From Legionella saoudiensis (GTDB taxonomy: Bacteria; Pseudomonadota; Gammaproteobacteria; Legionellales; Legionellaceae): a stretch of DNA of 64,000 nt. The stretch is taken from NCBI RefSeq assembly GCF_001465875.1, contig NZ_LN901321.1, positions 62,001-126,000 of the forward strand, written 5' to 3'. Below the pieces are notes generated by a model that saw nothing but the letters and a program-made list of their open reading frames with translations, was not told where the DNA came from and searched no databases. The translations under genes were made by a program, and so were the position numbers. This document shows positions 17,332 to 27,155 of the stretch, piece by piece (within the stretch, counting starts at the first letter, position 1; each line of letters begins with the position of its first letter).

Positions 17332-18384
17332 ATGATTAAATGGTTTAAACGAGGCCAAAGTGAAGCTCCGCCTGAGAGCAATGAACAGCAGGAAATTGTG
17401 GAGTCTATTCCTGAAGTAGCTCCGCGTCCGGTAGAACCTGAACCAGAAGTCACCAAAGAAGGTATTTTTGCTCGTTTTCGCAAGAGCTTAAGTAAGACAC
17501 GTCATCAATTGGGTGATGGTATTGGGCGGCTTTTATTAGGTAAAAAAGAAATAAGCCAAGAGCTATTAGATGAGTTAGAAACCATACTTATCACTGCTGA
17601 TCTTGGAATTAATACAACGCAAAAGGTATTAAAACAAATCGCCGAGGGCTTGGAGCGCAAGCAATTGGCTAACGGTGAGGCGGTTTATGATGCTCTTAAA
17701 GCCCATTTGCAGTCTCTTTTAACGAAAAACGATACGCCGTTAACTTTAGAAACTGCAGATCATTCACCTTTTGTCATTTTAATGGTGGGTGTAAATGGCG
17801 CAGGAAAAACAACCACGATTGGTAAGTTAGCGAAGCAGTTTCAACAACAAGGCAAAAAAGTCATGTTGGCTGCAGGCGATACCTTTAGGGCTGCAGCTGT
17901 AGAGCAATTACAAGTTTGGGGGGAGCGCAATGATATTCCCGTTATCGCCCAGCACACTGGTGCAGATAGCGCTTCGGTGGTTTTTGATGCACTGCAAGCA
18001 GCAAAAGCACGTAAAATCGATGTGTTAATTGCAGATACTGCCGGGCGTTTGCACACTCAGGGCAATCTGATGGATGAGCTGAAAAAGGTTAAACGCGTCT
18101 TACAAAAGCTTTGTCCAGAGGCACCTCATGAAACCATGTTGATCCTGGATGCAAGCATAGGGCAGAATGCATTAGTACAGGCACAACAATTTCATGAAGC
18201 AGTAAAACTAACAGGTATTACCATGACTAAGCTGGATGGAACCGCTAAGGGTGGGATATTGTTTGCTATTGCAAGTGAATTGGGAATACCCTTTCGGTAT
18301 ATAGGGATTGGTGAAGGGATAGAGGACTTGCGTCCCTTTGATGCTGAACAATTTGTTGGTGCATTGTTTCATGATCATATTTGA
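17332..18384 (+). CDS. ftsY: Signal recognition particle receptor FtsY
   Basis: About 350 residues from the ATG at 17332 (MIKWFKRGQ). An upstream TTG at 17320 sits only 2 nt after AGGA and is unlikely. It has an acidic N-terminal A domain, the N domain from about residue 45, and the SRP-type GTPase with GVNGAGKTTTIGKLA, DTFRAAAVEQL, DTAGRLH and TKLDGTAKGG. It docks SRP-ribosome complexes at the inner membrane. It overlaps ftsE by 14 nt. Confidence 0.97.
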   Translation: MIKWFKRGQSEAPPESNEQQEIVESIPEVAPRPVEPEPEVTKEGIFARFRKSLSKTRHQLGDGIGRLLLGKKEISQELLDELETILITADLGINTTQKVLKQIAEGLERKQLANGEAVYDALKAHLQSLLTKNDTPLTLETADHSPFVILMVGVNGAGKTTTIGKLAKQFQQQGKKVMLAAGDTFRAAAVEQLQVWGERNDIPVIAQHTGADSASVVFDALQAAKARKIDVLIADTAGRLHTQGNLMDELKKVKRVLQKLCPEAPHETMLILDASIGQNALVQAQQFHEAVKLTGITMTKLDGTAKGGILFAIASELGIPFRYIGIGEGIEDLRPFDAEQFVGALFHDHI

Positions 18385-19021
18385 ACAGGTGAGTAAACGG
18401 TATCCTGGGGGCTATGAGGCCTTAAGCAATGTTAATTTTTCCTTACAAAAGGGCGAAATGGCGTTCCTTACCGGCCATTCTGGGGCCGGTAAAAGCACTT
18501 TATTGAAATTAATTGCACTATTAGAGTGGCCCACATCTGGACAATTAACGGTAAATGGTGTGCGTTTAAATCACTTAAAACGTCGCGATGTAGCAGCACA
18601 TCGCAGCCAATTAGGTATTACCTTTCAGTCACCTTATTTACTTAATGATCGCAGTATTTTTGATAACGTTGCCTTACCCTTGCAAATTCAGGGCACCCCT
18701 TATCCCATGATCGCAAAGCGAGTTCATGCTGCTTTGGATATGGTTGGTTTATTAAACAAGGAAAAAATGCTACCCCCACATTTGTCGGGAGGAGAGCAGC
18801 AACGAGTTGGTATCGCACGTGCTGTAGTGCATAAACCGGCCTTACTGTTGGCTGATGAGCCAACGGGAAATTTAGATCCCAAATTATCTACGGAAATTAT
18901 GTCGCTATTTGAGCAATTCAATCAAGTTGGCGTGAGTGTATTAATTGCGACCCATGATTTGCCCTTGATTGCCCGTATGAAACATCGCATTGTGATGCTT
19001 AAAGGAGGGCGGGTGTGTTAA
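18371..19021 (+). CDS. ftsE: Cell division ATP-binding protein FtsE
   Basis: 216 residues from ATG 18371 (MIIFEQVSKRYPGG), with Walker A GHSGAGKS, Q-loop, signature LSGGEQQRVGIARA, Walker B LLLADEPTGNLD and H-loop ATHD. FtsE with FtsX forms the septal ABC complex that regulates peptidoglycan hydrolases. A Met 33 nt further upstream lies deep inside ftsY and is less plausible. It overlaps ftsX by 7 nt. Confidence 0.96.
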   Translation: MIIFEQVSKRYPGGYEALSNVNFSLQKGEMAFLTGHSGAGKSTLLKLIALLEWPTSGQLTVNGVRLNHLKRRDVAAHRSQLGITFQSPYLLNDRSIFDNVALPLQIQGTPYPMIAKRVHAALDMVGLLNKEKMLPPHLSGGEQQRVGIARAVVHKPALLLADEPTGNLDPKLSTEIMSLFEQFNQVGVSVLIATHDLPLIARMKHRIVMLKGGRVC

Positions 19022-19944
19022 AAAAATTACAACCCTTTTTTGCTTATCATTTGCAAGCAGCCACTCAAAGTCTGAATTATTTGTGCAGTAAACCTGTAGC
19101 AACCTTAATGACTTCGGTAGTAATTGCCATCGCCTTGGCATTACCTGCTCTTTTTGGGGTATGTACGGATAACATAAACAAGCTGACCGCTGATTGGAAA
19201 CGTGGTGGTCCTATTTCTATTTATCTAAAGCCTAATTTGACTGAAGCAGAGCAACAACAGCTTGTACAACATGTTCGTGACACGGAAGGAGTCGGGCAGG
19301 TTTCCTTAAAATCACCGGCCGACGGTTTAGCGGAATTAACCCGGCAAGAGGGAATGCAGGATATCATGCGTTATCTTCCTGAAAATCCATTGCCTGCAGT
19401 AGTGAATGTACAACCTGCCATATCGGTGGACTCTCCATTTAAACTAGACCAACTTGCAAAACAATTACAAAGCCTGGCAGGGGTAGAGCAAACTAAGGTG
19501 GATATGGAGTGGATTAGCCGGCTTGATGCACTGTTACGATTTGCCTCCCATTTTGCCGATGGTTTATTCATATTACTTGCTTTAGCGGTAGTGCTCATTA
19601 TAGGTACCACATTGCGTCTAGCACTACATAGTCGCCAGGAAGAGATTCAAGTACTTAAATTAATTGGTGCTAAAGATCCTTTTATTCTTCGGCCTTTTCT
19701 GTATTCTGGGATTTGGTATGGGGTTATTGGCGCTGTTTTCGCCGCTTTTTTAGTTAATATTTTTATTTTAAGCTTGGCAAAAGCAGTTAATCACCTGGCA
19801 TTTGTTTATCAAATGCACTATTCGGTCGATCTTCTTTCAGTGCGGCAAATCTTGCTACTCATTATATTTGCTATTATACTAGGTTGGATAGGAGCCTATT
19901 TGTCTGTAAAACGACAATTGGCCTCTATTGAACCTCAATTGTAG
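19015..19944 (+). CDS. ftsX: Cell division protein FtsX
   Basis: 309 residues from a GTG at 19015 with a good AAAGGAGG just upstream inside ftsE. There is a cytoplasmic N-terminus, a first membrane segment (TLMTSVVIAIALALPALFGV), a periplasmic ECD containing RYLPENPLPAVVNV, and three C-terminal membrane segments, the standard FtsX layout. It works with FtsE at the divisome. Confidence 0.95.
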   Translation: MLKKLQPFFAYHLQAATQSLNYLCSKPVATLMTSVVIAIALALPALFGVCTDNINKLTADWKRGGPISIYLKPNLTEAEQQQLVQHVRDTEGVGQVSLKSPADGLAELTRQEGMQDIMRYLPENPLPAVVNVQPAISVDSPFKLDQLAKQLQSLAGVEQTKVDMEWISRLDALLRFASHFADGLFILLALAVVLIIGTTLRLALHSRQEEIQVLKLIGAKDPFILRPFLYSGIWYGVIGAVFAAFLVNIFILSLAKAVNHLAFVYQMHYSVDLLSVRQILLLIIFAIILGWIGAYLSVKRQLASIEPQL

Positions 19945-19965
19945 TTTTATTCTAAGAGGAGACGT

Positions 19966-20820
19966 ATGAGCCAACAGTTGCAACTTGCTGCTATGAATTT
20001 ACCCATAGGCAGTCTTGATGCGTACATTCATAGAGTTAATCAAATTCCTATGTTAACTTTGGAGGAAGAGCTTGCCTATGCCGAGCGTTTTCATTCTGAA
20101 GGGGATCTTGAAGCAGCTAGACACTTAGTTCTTGCTCATTTACGCTATGTTGTTCGAGTTGCTCGAGGTTATTTAGGTTATGGATTGCCCTTGAATGATT
20201 TAATTCAAGAAGGCAATGTTGGGTTAATGAAAGCTGTAAAACGATTTGACCCTAAAATGGGCGTACGCTTAGTTTCTTTCGCGGTCCATTGGATTAAAGC
20301 TGAAATCCATGAATTTGTATTACGCAATTGGCGTATTGTTAAAATTGCCACGACTAAATCACAACGTAAGTTATTTTTTAATCTCCGCCAGATGAAGAGT
20401 CGTTTGGGCTGGTTTAGTAATGAAGAAGTTGAAGCCGTAGCAAGAGATCTGGGCGTAAGCACTAAGGATGTTTTGTTAATGGAACAGCGCTTAAACGCTA
20501 TGGATTCTCCCTATGAGTCCTCCTCTGATGGGGATGATGGCGATGATTTCCATGCCCCCGAGCGTTATTTATTTAATGCAGAAGATGATCCTGCCTTAGC
20601 CTTAGAAAAAGAAGACAGCGGGGATCAAGGGCGCGAGAAGTTAATGCTGGCTTTAGAACAGCTTGATGAGCGTAGCCAAGACATTTTACAACAGCGCTGG
20701 TTAGCAGATGACAAGCTGACCCTGCATGATCTAGCAGAAAAATATGGCGTATCGGCCGAGCGTGTACGACAGCTTGAAAAAAATGCAATGAAGAAGCTGC
20801 GGCAATACATTGAAGCGTAG
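19966..20820 (+). CDS. rpoH: RNA polymerase heat-shock sigma factor RpoH
   Basis: A 284-residue sigma-32. Region 2 has [19 protein letters not shown]; the RpoH box region reads around [14 protein letters not shown]; region 4 has the [32 protein letters not shown]. It directs heat-shock transcription. The ftsYEX-rpoH order is conserved in gammaproteobacteria. The ATG at 19966 follows AAGAGGAGA. The CCTGGTTGC palindrome at 20847 serves as terminator. Confidence 0.97.
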   Translation: MSQQLQLAAMNLPIGSLDAYIHRVNQIPMLTLEEELAYAERFHSEGDLEAARHLVLAHLRYVVRVARGYLGYGLPLNDLIQEGNVGLMKAVKRFDPKMGVRLVSFAVHWIKAEIHEFVLRNWRIVKIATTKSQRKLFFNLRQMKSRLGWFSNEEVEAVARDLGVSTKDVLLMEQRLNAMDSPYESSSDGDDGDDFHAPERYLFNAEDDPALALEKEDSGDQGREKLMLALEQLDERSQDILQQRWLADDKLTLHDLAEKYGVSAERVRQLEKNAMKKLRQYIEA

Positions 20821-20846
20821 ATTATAGCGTGCTTATTTTGATATAG

Positions 20847-20873
20847 CCTGGTTGCCTGCAACCAGGTTTTTAT
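20847..20873 (+). terminator. rpoH terminator, CCTGGTTGC palindrome copy 1
   Basis: CCTGGTTGC-CT-GCAACCAGG (20847-20866) is followed by TTTTTATTG, a normal rho-independent terminator after rpoH. It belongs to a recurring palindrome family also seen at 27113, 41415, 55164, 58337 and 62879. Confidence 0.85.
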
Positions 20874-20910
20874 TGTTTGTGCTAATATCTCCATGACATC
20901 ACAACGCTTA

Positions 20911-21774
20911 TTACTCTAAAAAATCCTGCACTAAACGATCTACCCGCTCATCCATCAATACACTCACATGATTCGCATCAGTTAAAATTCGCAAATCTGC
21001 ATTAGGATACTGCCGGCAAAAGCGGATGGATTCCTGTGTACTTACCGTTTCATCCCTGTCTCCATGAATGCATAAAAAGGGTATATTCGGAGATTGAGAA
21101 ATAAAATGATTTAATTGTATTCGGCTTAAAGCAATTTTCGCTTGCTCTTCCATGAGATGGCGCAATTGGATATATCCATGCCCACTGAGTCGGAATTTTT
21201 TGGCGACATGATTGACAGGGCCCCGCATTTGGGTAGGGGAGGCAATTAAAATGGCACGTTCTGGTTTATGAAGTAATCGCCATTCAGGAAGTTGTCCGGA
21301 TAAATTTAACGTGTTTAGAAGCATGGAGCCTCCAAAAGAATGCCCAATTACACCATAAAACGGTCCATACTGGTTTAAAGTTTCTTTAATTACGGTAACA
21401 GCATCCATCCAGGGTAATTGCAGTCCCTTTGCTTCGCCATGCGCTGGAAAATCAATGGCATAAACTTCATATCCTTGCTGATGCAATGTATCAATAATTC
21501 GCATCATGTAAGCGGCTCTTGATATCCAGCCATGGGTGATCAGAATTTTTTTATCTTTTGTTGGTTTTGTAGGAATAAACCGATGCAGTACGTAATGGCG
21601 AGGAGAATCCACATGAATTACCTCACTACGCCTTTTTTCCATGATTTCGCAGGCTATTTTTGCAAAACCGCGGTACTCCTTTTCTAGGGGAAAATGGATG
21701 GGCGTAATAAAAACTTGATAGCAGAATTTAGCATGTAATAAATCTCTAACATAAGTTAATGATGTAGTTAACAT
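20911..21774 (-). CDS. Alpha/beta hydrolase
   Basis: A 287-residue alpha/beta hydrolase with oxyanion-side HGW (ITHGWISRAAYMM), nucleophile elbow GHSFGG, an acid in HGDRDE and a C-terminal His in DANHVSV, a complete Ser-Asp-His triad. It looks like a cytosolic esterase/lipase or thioesterase-like enzyme; the substrate is unknown. The start at 21774 has AAAGGG upstream. It converges with rpoH. Confidence 0.8.
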   Translation of the reverse strand: MLTTSLTYVRDLLHAKFCYQVFITPIHFPLEKEYRGFAKIACEIMEKRRSEVIHVDSPRHYVLHRFIPTKPTKDKKILITHGWISRAAYMMRIIDTLHQQGYEVYAIDFPAHGEAKGLQLPWMDAVTVIKETLNQYGPFYGVIGHSFGGSMLLNTLNLSGQLPEWRLLHKPERAILIASPTQMRGPVNHVAKKFRLSGHGYIQLRHLMEEQAKIALSRIQLNHFISQSPNIPFLCIHGDRDETVSTQESIRFCRQYPNADLRILTDANHVSVLMDERVDRLVQDFLE

Positions 21775-21981
21775 GATACTAATTCCCTTTAATTTTCTTT
21801 TAGTTTAGACCAATTTTCCTGTAGGTACACAATTCGTTTATATCATAGTCTATAGCATAAAATTTTGCCTACTTTTATTGGCGAGAACCCCTAGCATTAT
21901 TTATGTAATACAAAGATTAAATTACTGGACATTTAATTAGATTCACCTAGACTATCGTTACTAGTATTTCAGGGATAGCAC

Positions 21982-22695
21982 ATGCATAATTCAAATTATA
22001 TTTATCATCAAGATGAACTGGAGCTCCATGGTTTTCTGGCTTATGACTCTTCTAAAGAAGGAGTTCGGCCAGCAGTGATTGTTGCCCATGATTGGTCTGG
22101 ACGTAATGAGTTTGCTTGTCAGAAAGCAATGATGCTTGCAGAGATGGGCTATGTAGGCTTTGCTCTCGACATGTTTGGGAATGCTCAGCTGGGAACGACT
22201 ACAGCGGAGAAATCAGCACTAATAGAGCCCTTGGTTTCTAATCAGGCACTGTTGCGCCGGCGTTTAGATAGCGCTTTAAATACGGTTCTATCCATTCCCG
22301 AAGTAGATAAACAGCGTATTGCCATTATTGGTTTTTGTTTTGGGGGTATGTGTGCTTTAGAGTTGGCACGTTCAGGTGCAGATATCAAAGGTGCGGTTAG
22401 TTTCCACGGCTTACTGAATAAGCCTGGAACGATGAAGTCAGATGTCATTAAGGCTAAGGTATTAGCTTTGCATGGCTATGAAGATCCCATGGCGAATCCT
22501 GAACAAGCGAATGCTTTCTGCCAGGAAATGACTGAAGCAAAAGCGGATTGGCAGTTGCATATGTATGGGCAGGTGAAGCATGCATTCACTAATCCAAATG
22601 CTCATGATACACAATTAGGCTTAATCTATAACAGTACTGCGGCAAAACGTTCATGGCAGGCAATGACTAATTTCCTACAAGAAGTTTTTATGTAA
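21982..22695 (+). CDS. Dienelactone hydrolase family protein (paralog)
   Basis: 237 residues, with nucleophile Cys in GFCFGGMC, acid in HGYEDP and His in VKHAFTNP. It aligns end to end with the protein at 5168-5887, sharing VAHDW-GR, GYVGFA-DM-G-AQ and KADWQ-H-YG. The two are therefore paralogs from duplication, one after dotA and one here. The substrate is not identifiable. SD AGGGA precedes the ATG. Confidence 0.85.
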   Translation: MHNSNYIYHQDELELHGFLAYDSSKEGVRPAVIVAHDWSGRNEFACQKAMMLAEMGYVGFALDMFGNAQLGTTTAEKSALIEPLVSNQALLRRRLDSALNTVLSIPEVDKQRIAIIGFCFGGMCALELARSGADIKGAVSFHGLLNKPGTMKSDVIKAKVLALHGYEDPMANPEQANAFCQEMTEAKADWQLHMYGQVKHAFTNPNAHDTQLGLIYNSTAAKRSWQAMTNFLQEVFM

Positions 22696-23089
22696 TAAAT
22701 AGTGGGAGGGAGCTATGAATGAGACATACGCGCTCTATTCAAACGCTCCTTCGTTATAAGCTTTGTAGGACAATGAACAAGAAAGGGAGTGATTATTTAA
22801 AGCCAATATGCCTAATTAATCCTCGATAAGAAATGTAAAAATACAGAAAATTACTGTAGTCTATGTAGCTACGTGATTTTAAAAAATATTTATAGCCTAG
22901 AGTGTCGCTTGTCAGACAAGAAAGAATTATAATCTCTCCAAATTAGCTCCGCTTCTGTGTTTTTTTCATAAGCCTTTTACTATTGATGCTAAATATAATA
23001 TATTTAAAGTATGTGGTTTTCTGTGCTTTTTTTATAAGCAAAAATCAATAAAGTCGTGGAAATGGTGCCTTTAGCAGGAGCAAGCCAAC
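22696..23089. other. 394-nt AT-rich gap upstream of the Pls-type synthetase
   Basis: No supportable gene. It is strongly AT-rich, especially 22960-23040. The segment AGGAG at 23076-23080 is the likely ribosome-binding site for the TTG start at 23090. A promoter is expected here, but no clear -35/-10 pair stands out. Confidence 0.4.
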
Positions 23090-26000
23090 TTGAGTTTTTC
23101 ATCCGGTGATAACACTATGCAGTTGCATCATTTTTTTGAGCGATCAGTCGATAGCTTTTCGAGCAATATTGCCTTAATTTGCGATAATGCTTTTATTTCA
23201 TACCAAGAATTAGAATGTCGTGCTAACCAGTTAGCTCATTATCTTGTTAAAAACAATGTATCAAAAGGCAGTATTGTCGGTATTCTTTTAGAACGCTCAG
23301 TGGAGTGTTATATAGCTATCCTCGCTACTTTAAAAGCAGGGGCAGCCTATGTTCCTATTGAAGTGGATTATCCTGAGGAACGAATTAATTACATTTTTTC
23401 TGACCTGCCATTTACCGCCGTATTAACTTCCTCAACTCAATTAGCGCAAAAAAAACTAGTATGGCCAAAGACTTTTGCTCTTGATAAGCTTAATGAAGAA
23501 CTTTCGCAACAACCCACCAAAAGATTAGCTACAACACTAAATGAAGATAGTGCGGATGATTTATGCTATGTGATTTACACTTCGGGCTCAACTGGTAAGC
23601 CCAAAGGAGTTGAAATTCCACAAAGCAGTATTTGTCATTATGTAAAAGTGGCAAGTGATCTTTATGAGATAACCTGCAATGATCGTGTTTATCAAGGTTT
23701 TTCTTTAGCTTTTGATGCCTCATTAGAAGAGGTGTGGATGGCTTTTGCCAATGGTGCCACTTTGATTGCCTGCACTGCAAAAGAAGTTCGCTCAGGCTTG
23801 GGCTTAATTTCTTTCTTACAGCAACACCAAGTTAGTGTATTGTCTACGGTTCCAACCTTAATGGCTACTTTAGAAGGACAATTACCCGATTTACGTTTAT
23901 TAATTTTAGGCGGTGAAACTTGCCCTGCCAGTTTAGTTAAAAACTGGAGCCGTAAAGGGCTTAGAATTATTAATACATATGGTCCTACCGAAGCGACTGT
24001 TATTGCTACTTATGCTGAATGTCATCCAGAAAAAGAAATTACCATAGGCAAACCACTTCCTGGTTATGAGGTTTTGATTGTTGATGAGCAGTTAAACGAA
24101 GTTGAGGATGGCGAGGAAGGTGAGCTATGTATTAGTGGCCTGGCTCTAGCTCGAGGGTATGTTAATCGTCCAGAAAATACAGCCGAGAAATTTGTAATTA
24201 ATCCAGCAAATCAACAACGTTTGTACCGCACGGGTGATTTAGCCTCAAAAACAGAATGTGGTGATATACGCTTTGCTGGACGTATTGATGATCAGGTAAA
24301 GTTACGTGGATTTCGCATTGAGCTTAACGAAATTGAAGCGGTAATGATGCGATATCCTGGCATTAAGCAAGCGGTAGTATCGTTGCAAACCTTAGATCAG
24401 CCAACCCTGGTCGCTTATGTGGTACACGAAAAAAATACGAATTTTGATGCCAGTGGGCTCAAGTCCTTCTTAAAGGCTAATGTACCAGATTATATGATTC
24501 CAGCTATTACTGAGGTGGTAGAGTCTTTTCCTGTCCTATCGAGTGGCAAAGTAAATCGTAAGGCCTTACCTAAACCAACTCAAACTAAAGCAGAGACCGT
24601 TTATATTGCGCCTAAGTCTGAATTAGCAAAGGAAATTGCTCATGTTTGGGAGAAGGTACTTGATTATCCTAAAATTTCAGTAGATGCTGACTTTTTTTAT
24701 GATTTAGGTGGACATTCCTTGCTGGCGGCCAAAGCAATTTCTAATTTACGAAGAATTTCTGCCTTACGCAATATATCGATTTTGGATTTATATAAAAACC
24801 CTACGATTAGCCAGCTCGAGCAAAAATTTAAAAATATTAATGTAAATGAAACTCAGGAAGTAGAACAAAAGCCCAAATATCGTGCTCCCCAATGGAAATA
24901 TTATCTATGTGGTGTTGGGCAATTTTTTGGTTGTTTATTGCAATATGCGGTGGGTACCCTCCAATTATTGGCGGTAGTTTTATGTTACAGTTGGGTGACT
25001 TCAGAATATTCAATTATTTCTCGTGAATCACAGTTAGCCTTTCTAGCCTTATTTTTATCCTTACCCATTATTTCCTTAATGATTACTGTGGCTATGAAGT
25101 GGATTTTATTAGGCCGGGTGAAGCCGGGCGAATATCCGCTTTGGGGTTGGTTCTATTACCGCTGGTGGTTAGTACAGAAACTGCAAAAAAACTTATTTTT
25201 AGCCAAGTATTTAGTGGGATCTCCTTTGGCTAGAATTTATTATCGGCTCTTAGGGGCGAAAATAGGTAAAAATTGCCATATTGGCTCCATGCAGATCGCA
25301 GCCCATGATCTTTTAGTCATTGGTGATAATACCTCAATTAATACAGATAGTCGGCTCTATGGCTATATTGTTGAAGATGGCTGGTTGAAGATAGGGACTA
25401 TTACTATTGGTGATAATTGCTACATTGGCTCTCGGGCTGTAATTGGTTTAAACAGTGTCATTGAAGATAATGCCGTATTGGATGACATGTCTATGTTACC
25501 TGAGCAGAGCTATATATCTCAAGGGGCCTATTTTTCTGGCTCGCCCGCGGTTTCTGGAACACTACCGGCTGATCACATCACCAGGAAAAAAGTAGAAGTT
25601 GAAAAATCAACGATGTTAGAAAATACAGTGTTTGGTATTTTACATTATCTAGGCATCGTTTTTGTGATGGTCATGTTTTATTTATGCCTGATTCCTGCGA
25701 TTTCCTTTATTAGCTATTATTATGATCAAGGTAGTTATTTTACAACGATTTTCTTCGCAGTTCCTCTGGGCTCTGTGGTTTTTTTAAGTTTGTATTACCT
25801 GTGTACCATTGTCTGTAAAAAAATTATTATGGATAAGATAAAACCAGGGCAGTATCCATTGAAAAGCTTTTACTATCTTCGTCATTGGATTATTGTAAAA
25901 ATGCTGGATAGCGATGAAATCTCCGTAATGGCTGATACTCTTTATTTACCCGCTTTTTTGCGTCTTCTTGGTGCTAAACTGGGGAAAAGCGTAGAGATGG

Positions 26001-27091
26001 GTGAGACTCCTCACATTATTCCCGACTTAGTAACGATTGAGGAAGGGGGGTTTACGGCAAGCTCCGTGGCTTTAGCTTGGCCTCATGTTTATCAAGGCGC
26101 CATTAATTTTGCTCCAGTTTCAGTTGGCCGTCGTGGTTTTGTTGGAAATGTTAGTTTACTCTCCTCAGGTAAAGAATTAGGTGAGCGCGCATTGCTTGGA
26201 TGCCTTTCCATAACACCTCCAGGTGATAAAGCCACAGAGGTTAACTCTGCATGGCTAGGATCTCCAGCTGTTTATTTGCCCAAACGCGAAGTCTTTGTGG
26301 GCTTTTCTGATAAAGAGACGTTCTACCCCTCCAAAAAACTATATTGCACACGTTTGCTCATCGAGTTTTTGCGAATAATTTTACCTACCTCTTTTTCATT
26401 AATCGTTTTGTTTAACATGCTTTATATCCTAGATTATATGTTAACAAACTATTCTTGGGGCCTTACAGCGCTTGTATTGCCTGTTTCTGAGCTCTTCCTT
26501 ACTATATGCATGGTTGGAGTTTTAGTAGGCTTAAAATGGCTTCTTTTGGGCAAATTGAAGCCCTTAACAAAACCTATTTGGGATCCATTCATTTGGAAGA
26601 ATGATGTAATTGAATATTCTTATAATTATTACACCAATCCTCATTTAACAAATAAGATTTTAGGTACCCCATTTGCTCTTTGGATTCACCGTTGTTTAGG
26701 TACTAAGGCTGGAAAACGGGTATTTACTGATAGTGCTGAGTTTTCTGAATTTGACTTAATTACTATTGGTGATGATGTATGCATTAATGCAGAAACCATC
26801 ATTCAAACACATCTGTATGAAGATCGCATATTTAAAGTATCCAATGTAACCATTCATTCGGGGTGTAATATAGGTACAGGGTCAATCGTGCTTTATAATA
26901 CCGTAATGGAAAATAATTCTACTTTGGGAAGTCTTTCTTTGTTAATGAAAGGCGAATGTCTTCCCGAGAATACTCAGTGGGCAGGCATCCCTGCTCAATC
27001 AACCCTAGTTGCGTCAGGTTATCAGCAAGTACCTCAAGTTGCTACAGTTGATAACGTGGTGCAGCCAGGGGCTATACCTGAGTTATTGTAA
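23090..27091 (+). CDS. Pls/PosA-family nonribosomal peptide synthetase, probable poly(basic amino acid) synthetase
   Basis: 1333 residues with the Pls (epsilon-poly-L-lysine synthetase) architecture. The adenylation domain (~15-495) has IYTSGSTGKPKG (162-173), NTYGPTE (295-301), YRTGD (379-383) and SGKVNRKAL. The carrier domain (~505-580) has phosphopantetheine Ser543 in DLGGHSLL. Then three pairs of membrane helices (about 605-675, 845-910, 1095-1155) alternate with three left-handed-beta-helix C1-C3 domains (~700-830, 920-1060, 1190-1310) with hexapeptide turns such as ITIGDNCYIGSRAVIG. There is no condensation or thioesterase domain, as in Pls. Hand alignment to GrsA gives the pocket D209 A210 E213 S252 I272 G274 T296 V304 I305 K487, close to the lysine code of bacitracin synthetase. 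The start is TTG at 23090 (AGGAG 9 nt upstream); ATG at 23117 is an alternative. Confidence 0.9.
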   Translation: MSFSSGDNTMQLHHFFERSVDSFSSNIALICDNAFISYQELECRANQLAHYLVKNNVSKGSIVGILLERSVECYIAILATLKAGAAYVPIEVDYPEERINYIFSDLPFTAVLTSSTQLAQKKLVWPKTFALDKLNEELSQQPTKRLATTLNEDSADDLCYVIYTSGSTGKPKGVEIPQSSICHYVKVASDLYEITCNDRVYQGFSLAFDASLEEVWMAFANGATLIACTAKEVRSGLGLISFLQQHQVSVLSTVPTLMATLEGQLPDLRLLILGGETCPASLVKNWSRKGLRIINTYGPTEATVIATYAECHPEKEITIGKPLPGYEVLIVDEQLNEVEDGEEGELCISGLALARGYVNRPENTAEKFVINPANQQRLYRTGDLASKTECGDIRFAGRIDDQVKLRGFRIELNEIEAVMMRYPGIKQAVVSLQTLDQPTLVAYVVHEKNTNFDASGLKSFLKANVPDYMIPAITEVVESFPVLSSGKVNRKALPKPTQTKAETVYIAPKSELAKEIAHVWEKVLDYPKISVDADFFYDLGGHSLLAAKAISNLRRISALRNISILDLYKNPTISQLEQKFKNINVNETQEVEQKPKYRAPQWKYYLCGVGQFFGCLLQYAVGTLQLLAVVLCYSWVTSEYSIISRESQLAFLALFLSLPIISLMITVAMKWILLGRVKPGEYPLWGWFYYRWWLVQKLQKNLFLAKYLVGSPLARIYYRLLGAKIGKNCHIGSMQIAAHDLLVIGDNTSINTDSRLYGYIVEDGWLKIGTITIGDNCYIGSRAVIGLNSVIEDNAVLDDMSMLPEQSYISQGAYFSGSPAVSGTLPADHITRKKVEVEKSTMLENTVFGILHYLGIVFVMVMFYLCLIPAISFISYYYDQGSYFTTIFFAVPLGSVVFLSLYYLCTIVCKKIIMDKIKPGQYPLKSFYYLRHWIIVKMLDSDEISVMADTLYLPAFLRLLGAKLGKSVEMGETPHIIPDLVTIEEGGFTASSVALAWPHVYQGAINFAPVSVGRRGFVGNVSLLSSGKELGERALLGCLSITPPGDKATEVNSAWLGSPAVYLPKREVFVGFSDKETFYPSKKLYCTRLLIEFLRIILPTSFSLIVLFNMLYILDYMLTNYSWGLTALVLPVSELFLTICMVGVLVGLKWLLLGKLKPLTKPIWDPFIWKNDVIEYSYNYYTNPHLTNKILGTPFALWIHRCLGTKAGKRVFTDSAEFSEFDLITIGDDVCINAETIIQTHLYEDRIFKVSNVTIHSGCNIGTGSIVLYNTVMENNSTLGSLSLLMKGECLPENTQWAGIPAQSTLVASGYQQVPQVATVDNVVQPGAIPELL

Positions 27092-27112
27092 TCTCATAGG
27101 TTAGCTGAGCAT

Positions 27113-27140
27113 AGCCTGGTTGCTCGCGAGCAACCAGGCT
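27113..27140. terminator. CCTGGTTGC palindrome copy 2 (bidirectional)
   Basis: A 28-nt perfect palindrome AGCCTGGTTGCTCG/CGAGCAACCAGGCT between two convergent genes, the synthetase ending at 27091 and panC ending at 27156. No T-tract follows on either side, so termination could serve both directions or need a factor. Confidence 0.7.
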
Positions 27141-27155
27141 AAATGAGCTCAAAAA

